DNA of 64,000 nt from Spirosoma arboris (GCF_009754945.1 NZ_WPIN01000001.1:62001-126000), one strand, 5' to 3'; counted from the stretch's first letter, positions 35,987 through 44,932 are shown. The notes: a model not told the origin generated them from the letters alone. Numbers and translations: made by a program.

Positions 35987-38092
35987 ATGAAACGGTTCTC
36001 CTACCCCGCCTTACTCCTGACCATTGGTCTGCTCAGCCTCACCGATAAACCCGCCACTACCGACTGGCCCGAATACAACGGAGGGGCAGATCGCAACCAT
36101 TTTTCACCACTCACGCAGCTAAATACTGGCAACGTGGCGGGCTTGCAGGTCGCCTGGGAATATGCGTCGGGCGGAGTCGATACGCTCAAAAACAACACCC
36201 AGATTCAATGTAACCCGCTCATCATCGGCGGGGTGCTGTATGGTGTTTCGGCGGGGTCCCAGGCCTTTGCGCTCGATGCGGCCACGGGCAAGCAGCTTTG
36301 GAAAACAGCCTTCACCGATGATACCTTCGCCATGAATAGCCGGGGCGTTACCTACTGGACTGATGGACGGGAGGCCCGGATTTTCTTCGCCTACGGCTCG
36401 CTGCTCTACGCCCTCGACGCCCGAACGGGAAAACCGGTGTCCAGTTTTGGGAAAGGCGGAAAAATCAACTTAAAAGAAGGCCTCGCTCGTCCCGGAGCCG
36501 ACGAGTACGTAGTGAGCAACACGCCGGGCGTGGTCTATAAAAATCTGCTCATCATGGGCCACCGGGTGTCGGAGATCGCACCTGCCCTGCCGGGTGATGT
36601 GCGCGCCTACGACCTGCATACGGGTCGGCTCGTCTGGACGTTTCACACCATTCCACATCCCGGCGAGTATGGGGCCGACACCTGGCCCAAAGACGGTTAC
36701 CGTAACTTCGGGGGAGCCAACAACTGGATGGGCATGGCCATCGACCGGCAGCGCGGCATTGTGTATGTACCTACGGGGACTGCGGCATTCGATTTATACG
36801 GGAGTACACGGCCCGGCCAGAACCTGTTCGGCAATAGCCTTATAGCCCTCGACGCGGCCACGGGCAAGCGGCTCTGGCATTTCCAGACGATCCACCACGA
36901 CATCTGGGACCGCGATATTCCGGCTCCACCCAATTTATTCACCGTCGTTCATGGTGGCAAAAAGGTGGATGCCGTTTCGGTTTTATCCAAACAGGGCTTC
37001 CTGTTTGTCTTCGATCGGGTCACGGGTAAGCCCCTGTTTCCGATTGAGGAACGACCCATGCCCGCTTCCACCGTTCCTGGGGAAAAAGCCTGGCCCACCC
37101 AGCCGATTCCCCTCAAACCCGCGCCTTTTACTCGGCAATCGTTTTCTGAAAGCGATATTAACAGCTTTGTAACTGACCGTGACACGGTTCTGGCCCAGCT
37201 CAGGCGCTGGCAATCGGGTGCACAGTTCATTCCCCTTCCACTAAGCCCCAACCGGACCGTGTTTTTTCCCGGCACCGACGGTGGCGCACAGTGGGGCGGG
37301 GCAGCGGTGGATGAAGCCGGCATTATGTACGTTCCCTCCAAGCAAATTCCAGTCACCATGGGCCTAGTTCCAACCCCCAACGGTTCGTTGACAGCCGGGG
37401 CCGTTGACCGCACCGGTAGCCAACTCTACCAAGCCCACTGTGCCAACTGCCACGGGCAAAACCGCGAAGGCAGTCACGACGGGACCTATCCGGCCCTGAT
37501 CAGCATTTCTCAAAAACGCAATGAGACATCCGTGGCGCAGGTTTTGGCCAAAGGCCAGGGCATGATGCCTGCATTCACAAACCTGAAGGCGGCTGAGCGA
37601 AAGGCCATCGTGGATTTTTTGTTCGGTAAAACAACGTCCGTCGCCAGCACCGCAGGCCTTAACACGTCGCCCTACCACCACACCGGGTTTACCCGCTGGT
37701 ACGACCGGGCCGGGTACCCTGTGAGCCGCCCACCCTGGGGCACGCTGACGGCGATCGACCTGAATACGGGCGAACACCGTTGGCAAGTCCCGCTGGGTGA
37801 GTACCCCGAACTGGTGGCGAAGGGATTGCCCCCGACTGGCACCGACAACTATGGTGCCCCGGCCGTCACGGCGGGCGGGTTGCTCTTCATCGCTTCCTCC
37901 CGCGACGAATTGATTCGGGCTTTCGACCGCAAAACGGGTCGTGAACTCTGGCGCGCCAAACTGCCAGCTGCCGGGTATGCTTCGCCGAGTACCTACGCCG
38001 TCAATGGCAAGCAATACGTGGTGATTGCCTGCGGGGGAGGTAAACTCAAAACGAAGTCGGGGGACCGGTACGTAGCGTTTGCATTGCCGTAA
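35987..38092 (+). CDS. PQQ-dependent dehydrogenase with inserted cytochrome c domain
   Basis: A 701-residue periplasmic quinohaemoprotein that oxidises alcohols or sugars and passes electrons to the respiratory chain. ATG 35987 opens the signal peptide (M-K-R-F-S-Y-P, hydrophobic core, near residue 20). The eight-bladed propeller shows the tryptophan-docking repeats A-T-G-K-x-L-W-K/H (near 95 and 290). A c-type haem motif, Cys485-A-N-Cys488-His489, lies in an inserted cytochrome domain at about 470-550, after which the propeller resumes to the C-terminus (G-K-Q-Y-V-V-I-A). This order, with the haem domain inside the propeller, is typical of Bacteroidota quinoprotein glucose/alcohol dehydrogenase homologues. 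Substrate unknown; no PQQ synthesis genes are nearby. It is more GC-rich than its neighbours. Confidence 0.9.
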   Translation: MKRFSYPALLLTIGLLSLTDKPATTDWPEYNGGADRNHFSPLTQLNTGNVAGLQVAWEYASGGVDTLKNNTQIQCNPLIIGGVLYGVSAGSQAFALDAATGKQLWKTAFTDDTFAMNSRGVTYWTDGREARIFFAYGSLLYALDARTGKPVSSFGKGGKINLKEGLARPGADEYVVSNTPGVVYKNLLIMGHRVSEIAPALPGDVRAYDLHTGRLVWTFHTIPHPGEYGADTWPKDGYRNFGGANNWMGMAIDRQRGIVYVPTGTAAFDLYGSTRPGQNLFGNSLIALDAATGKRLWHFQTIHHDIWDRDIPAPPNLFTVVHGGKKVDAVSVLSKQGFLFVFDRVTGKPLFPIEERPMPASTVPGEKAWPTQPIPLKPAPFTRQSFSESDINSFVTDRDTVLAQLRRWQSGAQFIPLPLSPNRTVFFPGTDGGAQWGGAAVDEAGIMYVPSKQIPVTMGLVPTPNGSLTAGAVDRTGSQLYQAHCANCHGQNREGSHDGTYPALISISQKRNETSVAQVLAKGQGMMPAFTNLKAAERKAIVDFLFGKTTSVASTAGLNTSPYHHTGFTRWYDRAGYPVSRPPWGTLTAIDLNTGEHRWQVPLGEYPELVAKGLPPTGTDNYGAPAVTAGGLLFIASSRDELIRAFDRKTGRELWRAKLPAAGYASPSTYAVNGKQYVVIACGGGKLKTKSGDRYVAFALP

Positions 38093-38262
38093 TCAGGTAT
38101 TTCGGCGTTGAGAGGTTGTCTAATGTCTCATGAGAACCAGGAATCTTCCTGAAAATTTTCCAAAGTTTTCCTAAGCGATTATTGAATAGAAGGAAAGAGT
38201 ATTAAAGGCTTTCCTAATAACATTGTTTGCTGATTTATAGTCTGTTATAGGGCTATTTTTAA

Positions 38263-38294
38263 ATAGAAAAAGCTCCGTTTGGAGCTTTTTCTAT
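38263..38294. terminator. Bidirectional intrinsic terminator
   Basis: ATAGAAAAAGCTCC (38263-38276) and GGAGCTTTTTCTAT (38281-38294) form a perfect 14-bp stem with a GTTT loop, with A and T tracts on the two sides. It lies between the convergent PQQ dehydrogenase and Old Yellow Enzyme genes and can end transcription from both sides. Confidence 0.85.
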
Positions 38295-38332
38295 ATGGAT
38301 TGTGAATAAACTAATTGCGATGTATCAAAAAC

Positions 38333-39439
38333 TTATTCCAGTATCAGTTCGGTAAGAGCTTCCTTGCTAAAACCTCTCAATTCACTAGTCTGATCTGTTT
38401 TTATTTTAGCTACCCAATTGGGGTCAGCCAGGATCGGCCTGCCGACAGCAACAAGGTCAAAATCACCCCGATCCATCCGTCTGTTAAGTTCATCCAGGGA
38501 GGCAGGTTGTGAGCTTTCGCCCGCAAAAGCTGCGAAGAACTCGCCCGTAAGGCCCACCGAACCCACCGTGATTGTAGTTTTGCCGGTCAGCTTTTTTGCC
38601 CAGCCAGCAAAGTTAAGATCCGACTCATCGAATTCGGGTTCCCAGAAACGACGTTGTGAACAGTGAAGCACATCGACGCCTGCATTCACTAACGGCTGAA
38701 GCCAGGCCTCCATTTCCTGCGGTGTTTTAGCCAGCTTATAGGTATAGTCGGCGGGTTTAAATTGAGACAGCCTGATGATCACAGCAAAATCCTCACCTAC
38801 CTGTTTTCTAACTTCTTTAATCACGTCTGTGGCAAAACGCGTACGCTCGGCAAGGGTTTTACCGCCATAGACGTCAGTACGTAAATTGGTCGCATCCCAA
38901 AAAAACTGGTCGATCAGGTAGCCATGCGCTCCGTGAAGTTCGACACAGTCAAAACCGGCTTTTTTAGCGTCGGCAGCAGCTTTGCCGTAGGCCAGAATCG
39001 TGTCGTCAATGTCTTTTTGGGTCATGGTCGTGCCATTGGTGAAGCCGGGTCGATTGAGCCCCGACGGCCCTTCAAATGGCACTGGCGGCACCCACCCAGA
39101 TCGATGGTTAGCCATAATGCCCATATGCCAGATTTGCGGACCCATTTGGCCACCTTTAGCATGGACTTCGTCAATAACATGTTGCCAGCCAGCCAATGCT
39201 TCCTGACCATAGAAATGCGGTACGTTAGCATCATTGGAGGCCGAAGGGCGGTCAATAACAGTTCCTTCCGATAAAATCAGACCTACTTGCCCTTCGGCTC
39301 GTTTCTGATAATAGGCAGCTACCTTTTCAGTGGGTATGCCATTTGGTGAAAACGAGCGCGTCATCGGGGCCATGACAATACGGTTCCTTAAATTCAGTGT
39401 TTTTAACTGAAATGGACTAAACAAACTCTGGGTACTCAT
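38333..39439 (-). CDS. Old Yellow Enzyme family alkene reductase
   Basis: A 368-residue cytoplasmic FMN enzyme that reduces activated C=C bonds (enones, maleimides, nitro compounds) with NAD(P)H. The N-terminal L-F-S-P-F-Q-L-K-T-L-x-L-R-N-R-I-V-M-A-P-M-T-R-S is the family signature. The substrate-binding H-G-A-H-G-Y-L-I-D-Q-F-F motif is near 183-194, and V-G-R-P-I-L-A-D-P-N-W for FMN phosphate binding is near the C-terminus. Its gene starts 14 bases after the ArsR-type regulator gene on the same strand, so the two form one operon that is likely induced by electrophiles. Confidence 0.92.
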   Translation of the reverse strand: MSTQSLFSPFQLKTLNLRNRIVMAPMTRSFSPNGIPTEKVAAYYQKRAEGQVGLILSEGTVIDRPSASNDANVPHFYGQEALAGWQHVIDEVHAKGGQMGPQIWHMGIMANHRSGWVPPVPFEGPSGLNRPGFTNGTTMTQKDIDDTILAYGKAAADAKKAGFDCVELHGAHGYLIDQFFWDATNLRTDVYGGKTLAERTRFATDVIKEVRKQVGEDFAVIIRLSQFKPADYTYKLAKTPQEMEAWLQPLVNAGVDVLHCSQRRFWEPEFDESDLNFAGWAKKLTGKTTITVGSVGLTGEFFAAFAGESSQPASLDELNRRMDRGDFDLVAVGRPILADPNWVAKIKTDQTSELRGFSKEALTELILE

Positions 39440-39453
39440 CTTTTCAGGTTGTA

Positions 39454-39753
39454 TTATAACGTAGTAGAAATAAGTTTACTTAATCGCTCAAAGGCCGCTT
39501 CGTCGCGTTTGTAATAGGTCCATTGTCCCTTGCGAGTGGCCTTAACAAATCCGGCACGTTGCAGAATTGAGAGATATTCGGAAACTGTTGACTGGGTCAG
39601 GTTGGCCTTCGCCTGTAGCTGTCCGACACATATACCCTGGTCATAGCCATATTCTTTCTGGCCCGGAAAATTAATTTCGGGCTCTTTGAGCCATTCCAAC
39701 ATTTGCAGCCGTGTCTGATTGGCCAGCGCTTTAAAGATATCAACCTGCTCCAT
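39454..39753 (-). CDS. ArsR-family winged-helix regulator with a single cysteine
   Basis: A 99-residue dimeric DNA-binding repressor. It starts M-E-Q-V-D-I-F-K-A-L-A-N-Q-T-R-L-Q-M-L, standard for ArsR, with the recognition helix L-T-Q-S-T-V-S-E-Y-L near 54-63 and the wing R-K-G-Q-W-T-Y-Y. The arsenic-site C-x-C motif is absent. The only cysteine is Cys42 (G-I-C-V-G-Q-L), just before the helix-turn-helix. Together with the alkene reductase gene it precedes, this suggests sensing of electrophiles or quinones by thiol modification, an inference. A palindrome overlaps its -7 box, consistent with autorepression. Confidence 0.85.
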   Translation of the reverse strand: MEQVDIFKALANQTRLQMLEWLKEPEINFPGQKEYGYDQGICVGQLQAKANLTQSTVSEYLSILQRAGFVKATRKGQWTYYKRDEAAFERLSKLISTTL

Positions 39754-39757
39754 GTGA

Positions 39758-39782
39758 CAAATATATCGACTTTTCCCGATAT
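39758..39782 (-). promoter_or_regulatory. Promoter and operator of the ArsR-OYE operon
   Basis: On the minus strand TATATTTG (39765-39758) matches the TAnnTTTG -7 box and stands only 4 bases before the ATG, so the transcript may be leaderless. The palindrome ATATCG (39763-39768) with CGATAT (39777-39782) overlaps the box, the expected place for an ArsR repressor to block RNA polymerase. Confidence 0.6.
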
Positions 39783-40026
39783 GTAGAAATGAGTAGTGTT
39801 TAAAAAATGAATGCTTGTCAAGACGTTTCGGAGGCTGTCTTAAGTTGAAATCATTTGGACGTTTTTCGGAGAGATTTTAATCGTAATATTTTCTCTATCC
39901 TATAGATTCTGTTGATTTACTAGAAGGTATAGTATTTCTTTGTCACTTTAGTTTAAGTGACCATTTGTGATATGACTGCACTTGAAATTCCTATAAACTC
40001 TATAGGATTTATTGTTTTTTTGTCGG

Positions 40027-40131
40027 ATGAGTTACGAAACCCTGACTACCGACCTGAAAACAAAGCTTCGGGTAGAGATTCAGGCGTGCAAAGACAATGA
40101 AGCCCACCAAATTCTGAACAATAAACTGTAA
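40027..40131 (+). CDS. Possible 34-residue small protein
   Basis: An ATG at 40027 opens M-S-Y-E-T-L-T-T-D-L-K-T-K-L-R and runs to TAA at 40129, 7 bases before the sulfatase ATG. The product would be a charged helix with one Cys. It may be a leader peptide coupled to the sulfatase gene, a decayed gene end, or chance. Elsewhere in the gap 39754-40138, a GTCACTT/AAGTGAC inverted repeat (39942-39961) is the only other structure apart from the ArsR operator. Confidence 0.35.
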   Translation: MSYETLTTDLKTKLRVEIQACKDNEAHQILNNKL

Positions 40132-40138
40132 CTACTGT

Positions 40139-41530
40139 ATGATTCACTACGCAAAAAAACTCGCTTGCTTTAGCCTCCTTTTTAGTTTGTTTACCTCGTT
40201 TGCAAACGCGCAGACGAACCGAACGCCGAATATCATTATCATTCTGGCCGATGACTTGGGCTATGGCGATTTAGGCAGCTACGGCCACCCGACGATACGG
40301 ACGCCCAACCTCGACAAAATGGCGCTGGAAGGCACCCGGTTTACCCAGTTTTATGTAGCAGCCAACGTGTGTACACCCAGCCGGGCTGCCTTACTGACGG
40401 GGCGATTGCCCGTTCGAAGTGGAATTTTTGGGAAGCGTGGCGTTTTCTTTACCAATTCGGCGAATGGTCTGCCCCACAACGAGATCACCATTGCCGAGGC
40501 CTTGAAAACTAAAGGGTATCAGACGGCACTGGTAGGCAAATGGCATCTGGGCTCCCAGCCTGAATATCTGCCCCTGCAACATGGGTTCGATTATTATTTC
40601 GGACTTCCGTATTCGAATGATATGGGCAAGGTGGGATCTGTGCCCAATATGACCAATCAGAATCCGCCCCTGCCTTTGTACCGGAATAACGAAGTCATTG
40701 AAACCGAACCCGACCAACGACTGCTGACCAAACGCTACACAACTGAGGTGGTTGGTTTCATAAAAAAGAACAAAGCCAAGCCATTCTTTTTATACTATGC
40801 CAGCCCATTTCCGCACGTACCCTTGTATGCATCGAGTGACTTTTCTGGTAAGAGTAAGCGCGGTTTGTATGGCGATGTCGTCGAAGAGCTGGACTGGAGC
40901 GTGGGCCAGATATTTGCTACGCTTCGAGAGCAGAAACTGGACAAAAACACGCTTGTTATTTTCCTGAGCGATAACGGTCCCTGGCAGATGAAAGCACTTG
41001 CGCCGGGAACGGGCGGCTCGGCCGGATTGCTTTATGAAGCCAAAGGATCTACCTACGAAGGCGGCATGCGCGTACCGGCTATTGCCTGGGGTTCCGGCCT
41101 CGTTCAACCCAATACAGTATCCTCGGCCATTGTTACATCGATGGACCTCTATCCAACGATTCTACACCTGGCCAACGCTGAATTGCCTACCGATCGAACC
41201 CTTGACGGAGCCGACATTCAGGAATTGTTGAGTGGAAAGAAAGCAAGCGTAACAGACGTCGTTTATTTCTATGATTCGGATCGGCTGCACGCCATTCGCA
41301 AAGGTCCCTGGAAAGCGCATTTTATTACCCATCCGTCCTACTCAGCCGAAGCGCCAGTACCCCATGATCCACCCTTATTGTATAATCTAGAAGCTGACCC
41401 TTCAGAAAAGTTTGAGGTTGGAAATGAACATCCAGAGGTCATTGACGACTTAAAGAAGGCCTACGAAAAACACAAGGCCGGTATTAAGCCAGTGCCTCCA
41501 TTGCTCGATGCTATCATTCCTGTAAAGTAG
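40139..41530 (+). CDS. Exported sulfatase (Cys-type, family S1)
   Basis: A 463-residue periplasmic sulfatase that hydrolyses sulfate esters. Signal peptide 1-24 (ends A-N-A-Q). Metal-binding A-D-D-L-G-Y-G-D is at 37-44, and the modification motif Cys78-T-P-S-R-A-A-L-L-T-G-R holds the cysteine that must be converted to formylglycine. G-K-W-H-L-G near residue 135 and S-D-N-G-P near 278 complete the S1 signature. No maturase (anSME or FGE) gene lies in the window, so activation depends on one elsewhere. Substrate is unknown; the layout resembles arylsulfatase A / N-acetylgalactosamine-6-sulfatase relatives. It is followed by an aminotransferase and a second sulfatase, probably in one operon. Confidence 0.92.
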   Translation: MIHYAKKLACFSLLFSLFTSFANAQTNRTPNIIIILADDLGYGDLGSYGHPTIRTPNLDKMALEGTRFTQFYVAANVCTPSRAALLTGRLPVRSGIFGKRGVFFTNSANGLPHNEITIAEALKTKGYQTALVGKWHLGSQPEYLPLQHGFDYYFGLPYSNDMGKVGSVPNMTNQNPPLPLYRNNEVIETEPDQRLLTKRYTTEVVGFIKKNKAKPFFLYYASPFPHVPLYASSDFSGKSKRGLYGDVVEELDWSVGQIFATLREQKLDKNTLVIFLSDNGPWQMKALAPGTGGSAGLLYEAKGSTYEGGMRVPAIAWGSGLVQPNTVSSAIVTSMDLYPTILHLANAELPTDRTLDGADIQELLSGKKASVTDVVYFYDSDRLHAIRKGPWKAHFITHPSYSAEAPVPHDPPLLYNLEADPSEKFEVGNEHPEVIDDLKKAYEKHKAGIKPVPPLLDAIIPVK

Positions 41531-41584
41531 CTGGACAAGCAACCTTTTGATAATTCCGAACACGTTGTCAAACACAGTAATTGT

Positions 41585-42673
41585 ATGCATAAATTCATCG
41601 CTTTTCTGGTATGCTTTGGCCTTGCTACCGGAGTAAGGGCACAGTCATCGAGTAATCTTGGGCAAAAGTCGATCGTCCAGCTATCCCTTAACGAAAACCC
41701 ATACGGCCCTCCAGCGGGTGTGAATCAGGCGATTGAAAAGGAGTTAAAGCAGTTGGCACGGTATACGGGTAATGAAGGGGCAGAACTGGTGGCGGCTATT
41801 GCTAAACGCGAGGGTGTCGATCCAGATCAGATTATTCCCGGAGAAATTCTTGATCAATTGGGTCTTTATCTTGGCCTGAAGGGCGGTCCAGGCGGGGAGT
41901 TTATTTATTCTGTTCCGGGCTATCCGGTTTTGGTTAACGCAGCCGCCAGGGTAGGAGGACGTGTCGTTGCCGTTCCACTTTCGGATCGGAAAGAAAATGA
42001 CCTAATAGCCATTGCCGGACAGATCAACGATCGAACGCAGGCTATTTTTCTGGTCAATCCCCACAATCCATCGGGTACCGTCAGCGATAAGCAGGTTTTT
42101 CATGCGTTTTTGCACGAAGCGTCTAAACGAGCGCTGGTCATTATTGATGAGGCCTATCTTGAATTTACCGACGATTTTACCGGACGAACAGCCATCACCA
42201 ACCTTAAACAGGGGGATAATGTGATGGTCTTCCGAACGTTCGCAAAAGCCTACGGTCTGGCAGGTCTTTCCATCGGGTACGCCGTTGCGTCCAAGCCATT
42301 AGTCGCTTACTTACAGGCTCAGGGCTTGGGCAATGTACATGATTTAAATCGACTGTCAGTTATAGCGACACTGGCTGCCTTTAGGGATAGTACATTTATT
42401 TCTCGAGTCAATCAGGCGATCACCGCCGAACGAGCCAAATGGAATACCGTCCTGGACAAGTTGGGCATTTCTCATACAAATTCGCAGGCCAATTTTGTTT
42501 ACATCGATCTACAGAAGCCCTATGAGGAAGTAGCCGCCCGGTTTACCCAACAGGGGATACAGATTGGTCGGGCTTTTGCGCCTTATAACACCTGGGTTCG
42601 GATAACCATTGGTTTGCCTGAGGAAAACGTCAAAGCTCAGGCTGTTGTACGGCAGCTTTGGGCGTCAAAATAG
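41585..42673 (+). CDS. Exported HisC-like PLP aminotransferase
   Basis: A 362-residue fold-type I aminotransferase most like histidinol-phosphate aminotransferase (N-E-N-P-Y-G-P near 36-42, Y-T-G-N-E-G-A near 60-66). Catalytic features are intact: Asn158 and Asn161 (V-N-P-H-N-P-S-G), Asp188 and Tyr191 (D-E-A-Y), Schiff-base Lys221 (F-A-K-A-Y-G-L-A-G) and a late Arg (W-V-R-I-T-I-G). Unusually it begins with a 20-residue Sec-type signal peptide (M-H-K-F-I-A-F-L to V-R-A-Q) and no twin-arginine motif, so it should act in the periplasm. It sits between two sulfatases, 54 bases after the first. A cytoplasmic HisC role is unlikely; the substrate is unknown. Confidence 0.88.
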   Translation: MHKFIAFLVCFGLATGVRAQSSSNLGQKSIVQLSLNENPYGPPAGVNQAIEKELKQLARYTGNEGAELVAAIAKREGVDPDQIIPGEILDQLGLYLGLKGGPGGEFIYSVPGYPVLVNAAARVGGRVVAVPLSDRKENDLIAIAGQINDRTQAIFLVNPHNPSGTVSDKQVFHAFLHEASKRALVIIDEAYLEFTDDFTGRTAITNLKQGDNVMVFRTFAKAYGLAGLSIGYAVASKPLVAYLQAQGLGNVHDLNRLSVIATLAAFRDSTFISRVNQAITAERAKWNTVLDKLGISHTNSQANFVYIDLQKPYEEVAARFTQQGIQIGRAFAPYNTWVRITIGLPEENVKAQAVVRQLWASK

Positions 42674-42756
42674 AAAGCCATAAGGTTTCCGACTACCAAT
42701 CGTTAGCAACCTTAAAAACATCCACCCAATACGATTTATTAACCAACGATTTGCGA

Positions 42757-44226
42757 ATGAATTATTTCACTTTCGGCGCGGCAAGTACCCTTTTGACGGG
42801 CTGGCTACTCTGGCATTCAGCACCACCGACTCAATCCACTACGTCAATTACGGCGACGAATCGTAAACCCAATATCGTTATCGTCATGGCTGATCAGTGG
42901 CGAGCTGATGCGTTTGGCTACGCGGGAAATCACGACGTCATTACGCCCAATCTGGACAAACTGGCTGGCGAGTCAATCAATGCTCGTTTTTGCGTCGCGT
43001 CGGTCCCTGTCTGTTCGCCCAGTCGGGCTAGTATGCTGACGGGCCAGCACGCCCATACACATGGCGTATTTTACAACGATCGCCCACTCCGAAACGAAGC
43101 TATTACGCTAGCTGAGGTCTGCAAACAAAATGGCTATCAGACGGGCTTTATCGGCAAATGGCACATCAATGGAGGCCTGACGAAGAATTATGAAGCAGGG
43201 CGGGTAGCTCCTATTCCGGCCGAACGTCGGCAGGGATTTGACTACTGGCGAGCATTGGAATGCACGCACAACTACAATGATTCTCCGTACTATAATGAAG
43301 TCAATACGCGGTTTGTCTGGCAGCAGTATGACGCCATCAGTCAGACAGATTCGGCTATCGCCTTTATGACCCACAAACGTGATTCGCCTTTTCTACTGGT
43401 GCTGGCCTGGGGACCACCCCATGACCCCTACCAGACAGCCCCTAAAGAATACCGGCAAAAATATGCTGACAAAGCTATTGCGTTACGTCCCAATGTCCCA
43501 GCCAGCGATACAACCAATGCCCGTCGGGCGCTACGTGGGTATTACGCCCATATAAATGCGCTGGATGACTGTATTGGTCGCTTGCAAACCGCTCTGAAAG
43601 GGGCTAATCTGGATGAAAATACCATCTTTATTTTCACGTCCGACCACGGAGATATGCTGTATTCGCAGGGGGAACTGAATAAACAGAAGCCTTGGGATGA
43701 ATCTATTCGGATTCCGTTTCTGCTTAAATACCCCGCCGGGCTGGGACGAAAAGGCCGCACGCTTGATGTACCGATGACCCTGACGGACGTAATGCCAACG
43801 GTTTTATCGATGAGTCAGCAACCGATTCCATCTAGTGTTCAAGGGCGCGATTATGCCGCCCTGATTCGGCACCCTCGCGCACCCAAGCCCGACGATGCTG
43901 CGCTGATTGCCTGTATTGTGCCCTTTCATCAATGGGGGTATGGCCGGGGAGGTCGCGAATATCGGGGTGTACGTACGGCACGCTATACATACGTGCGCGA
44001 CTTGAAAGGCCCCTGGCTTTTATACGATAACATCCAGGACCCCTTCCAGTTAACCAACGTAGTAAATAAGCCTGACCTGGCCCAAACCCAGCGCCAACTG
44101 GAGGCTTTATTGACCCGGAAATTACGGGAGGCCGATGACCGTTTTTTAGCTGGTAACGTATATATGGATACGTGGCATTACCCCTGGGCAACCATCGATT
44201 CAGTAGGTAATCCGTACTATAAGTAG
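42757..44226 (+). CDS. Exported sulfatase, second copy (Cys-type, family S1)
   Basis: A 489-residue sulfatase. ATG 42757 is chosen because it opens the hydrophobic export segment (residues 4-18); a longer frame from a TTG at 42658 would overlap the aminotransferase gene. The metal site is A-D-Q-W-R-A-D, and the formylglycine motif Cys86-S-P-S-R-A-S-M-L-T-G-Q is intact. The later S-D-H-G-D-M and K-P-W-D-E-S-I-R-I-P-F place it in a different S1 subfamily from the first sulfatase (closer to the choline-sulfatase / heparan-sulfatase-like group). No substrate can be named. It closes the sulfatase-aminotransferase-sulfatase cluster. Confidence 0.9.
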   Translation: MNYFTFGAASTLLTGWLLWHSAPPTQSTTSITATNRKPNIVIVMADQWRADAFGYAGNHDVITPNLDKLAGESINARFCVASVPVCSPSRASMLTGQHAHTHGVFYNDRPLRNEAITLAEVCKQNGYQTGFIGKWHINGGLTKNYEAGRVAPIPAERRQGFDYWRALECTHNYNDSPYYNEVNTRFVWQQYDAISQTDSAIAFMTHKRDSPFLLVLAWGPPHDPYQTAPKEYRQKYADKAIALRPNVPASDTTNARRALRGYYAHINALDDCIGRLQTALKGANLDENTIFIFTSDHGDMLYSQGELNKQKPWDESIRIPFLLKYPAGLGRKGRTLDVPMTLTDVMPTVLSMSQQPIPSSVQGRDYAALIRHPRAPKPDDAALIACIVPFHQWGYGRGGREYRGVRTARYTYVRDLKGPWLLYDNIQDPFQLTNVVNKPDLAQTQRQLEALLTRKLREADDRFLAGNVYMDTWHYPWATIDSVGNPYYK

Positions 44227-44299
44227 CAAACCAGATCAGGGAATTAAGAATCATGAGTTTATCATATTGGAATAGGTAGGTAAATGTGAGTAGTAATAT

Positions 44300-44345
44300 T
44301 ATCTATAGATATAGGAGAGTTTGTTCGAGAAGTAGCTTATATTTG
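44300..44345 (+). promoter_or_regulatory. Rrf2 gene promoter with palindrome
   Basis: TATCTATAGATA (44300-44311) is a perfect 12-bp palindrome. TATATTTG (44338-44345) fits the TAnnTTTG -7 box, 41 bases before the Rrf2 ATG, with TTTG at 44320-44323 as a possible upstream element. The palindrome could be an Rrf2 autoregulatory site. Confidence 0.5.
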
Positions 44346-44386
44346 ATCTATAAATAGAAGCATGACACCATAACTGCCTACATAAA

Positions 44387-44836
44387 ATGATTTCAAAGAA
44401 AGCCAAATATGCTATTAAAGCGCTGAAAGTGCTGACCGAAGAATATGGGAATGGCCCAATGCTCATTTCTTATATTTCAGCCAAAGAAAATATCCCTAAA
44501 AAATTCCTGGAAGCCATTCTACTCGAGCTGCGCAATCACGGCATTTTGCAAAGTCAGAAAGGGAAAGGGGGAGGGTATCTGTTGCGGGTTGAACCCGACC
44601 GCGTCAATCTAGCTCAGGTGATCAGGGTCATCGATGGGCCCATTGCGCCTACACCTTGCGTTTCGCTAAATTTCTATGTGCGTTGTGATGACTGCACCGA
44701 TGAAGAAACCTGCGAGATTCGGCCCATTATGTTGCGAGTTCGGGATGCTAATTTGGCCGTTTACGAGAAAACAACCCTCGCTATGCTGGTGCAATCGCAA
44801 AGTCAGAGTAATCTGACACGTTTGGTGGAAGTATAA
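44387..44836 (+). CDS. Rrf2-family Fe-S-type transcriptional regulator
   Basis: A 149-residue winged-helix regulator of the Rrf2 family. The N-terminus M-I-S-K-K-A-K-Y-A-I-K-A-L and the wing G-K-G-G-G-Y-L-L are diagnostic. Cysteines 91, 100, 103 and 109 lie in the cluster loop (P-C-V-S, R-C-D-D-C, E-T-C), so an iron-sulfur cluster or a sulfur/redox signal is likely, similar to IscR or sulfur-assimilation regulators. It follows the second sulfatase by 160 bases and has its own promoter. A role in sulfate release is attractive by position but not shown. Confidence 0.9.
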   Translation: MISKKAKYAIKALKVLTEEYGNGPMLISYISAKENIPKKFLEAILLELRNHGILQSQKGKGGGYLLRVEPDRVNLAQVIRVIDGPIAPTPCVSLNFYVRCDDCTDEETCEIRPIMLRVRDANLAVYEKTTLAMLVQSQSQSNLTRLVEV

Positions 44837-44932
44837 CTAAAGGCTTGTCAGTCTACCGAGGTAGAAGCAGCTGCAAAAAAGGAATTTAAAGGGGCGGCTG
44901 TTAAGGGCTGTTGACAAAAATGATGAATAGGG

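Noticed and set aside
37364..38014. Long open frame of 216 codons on the minus strand inside the PQQ dehydrogenase gene
   Set aside because: It is antisense to strongly coding, GC-rich sequence with haem and propeller motifs; the product is Arg/Gly-rich with no recognisable domain.
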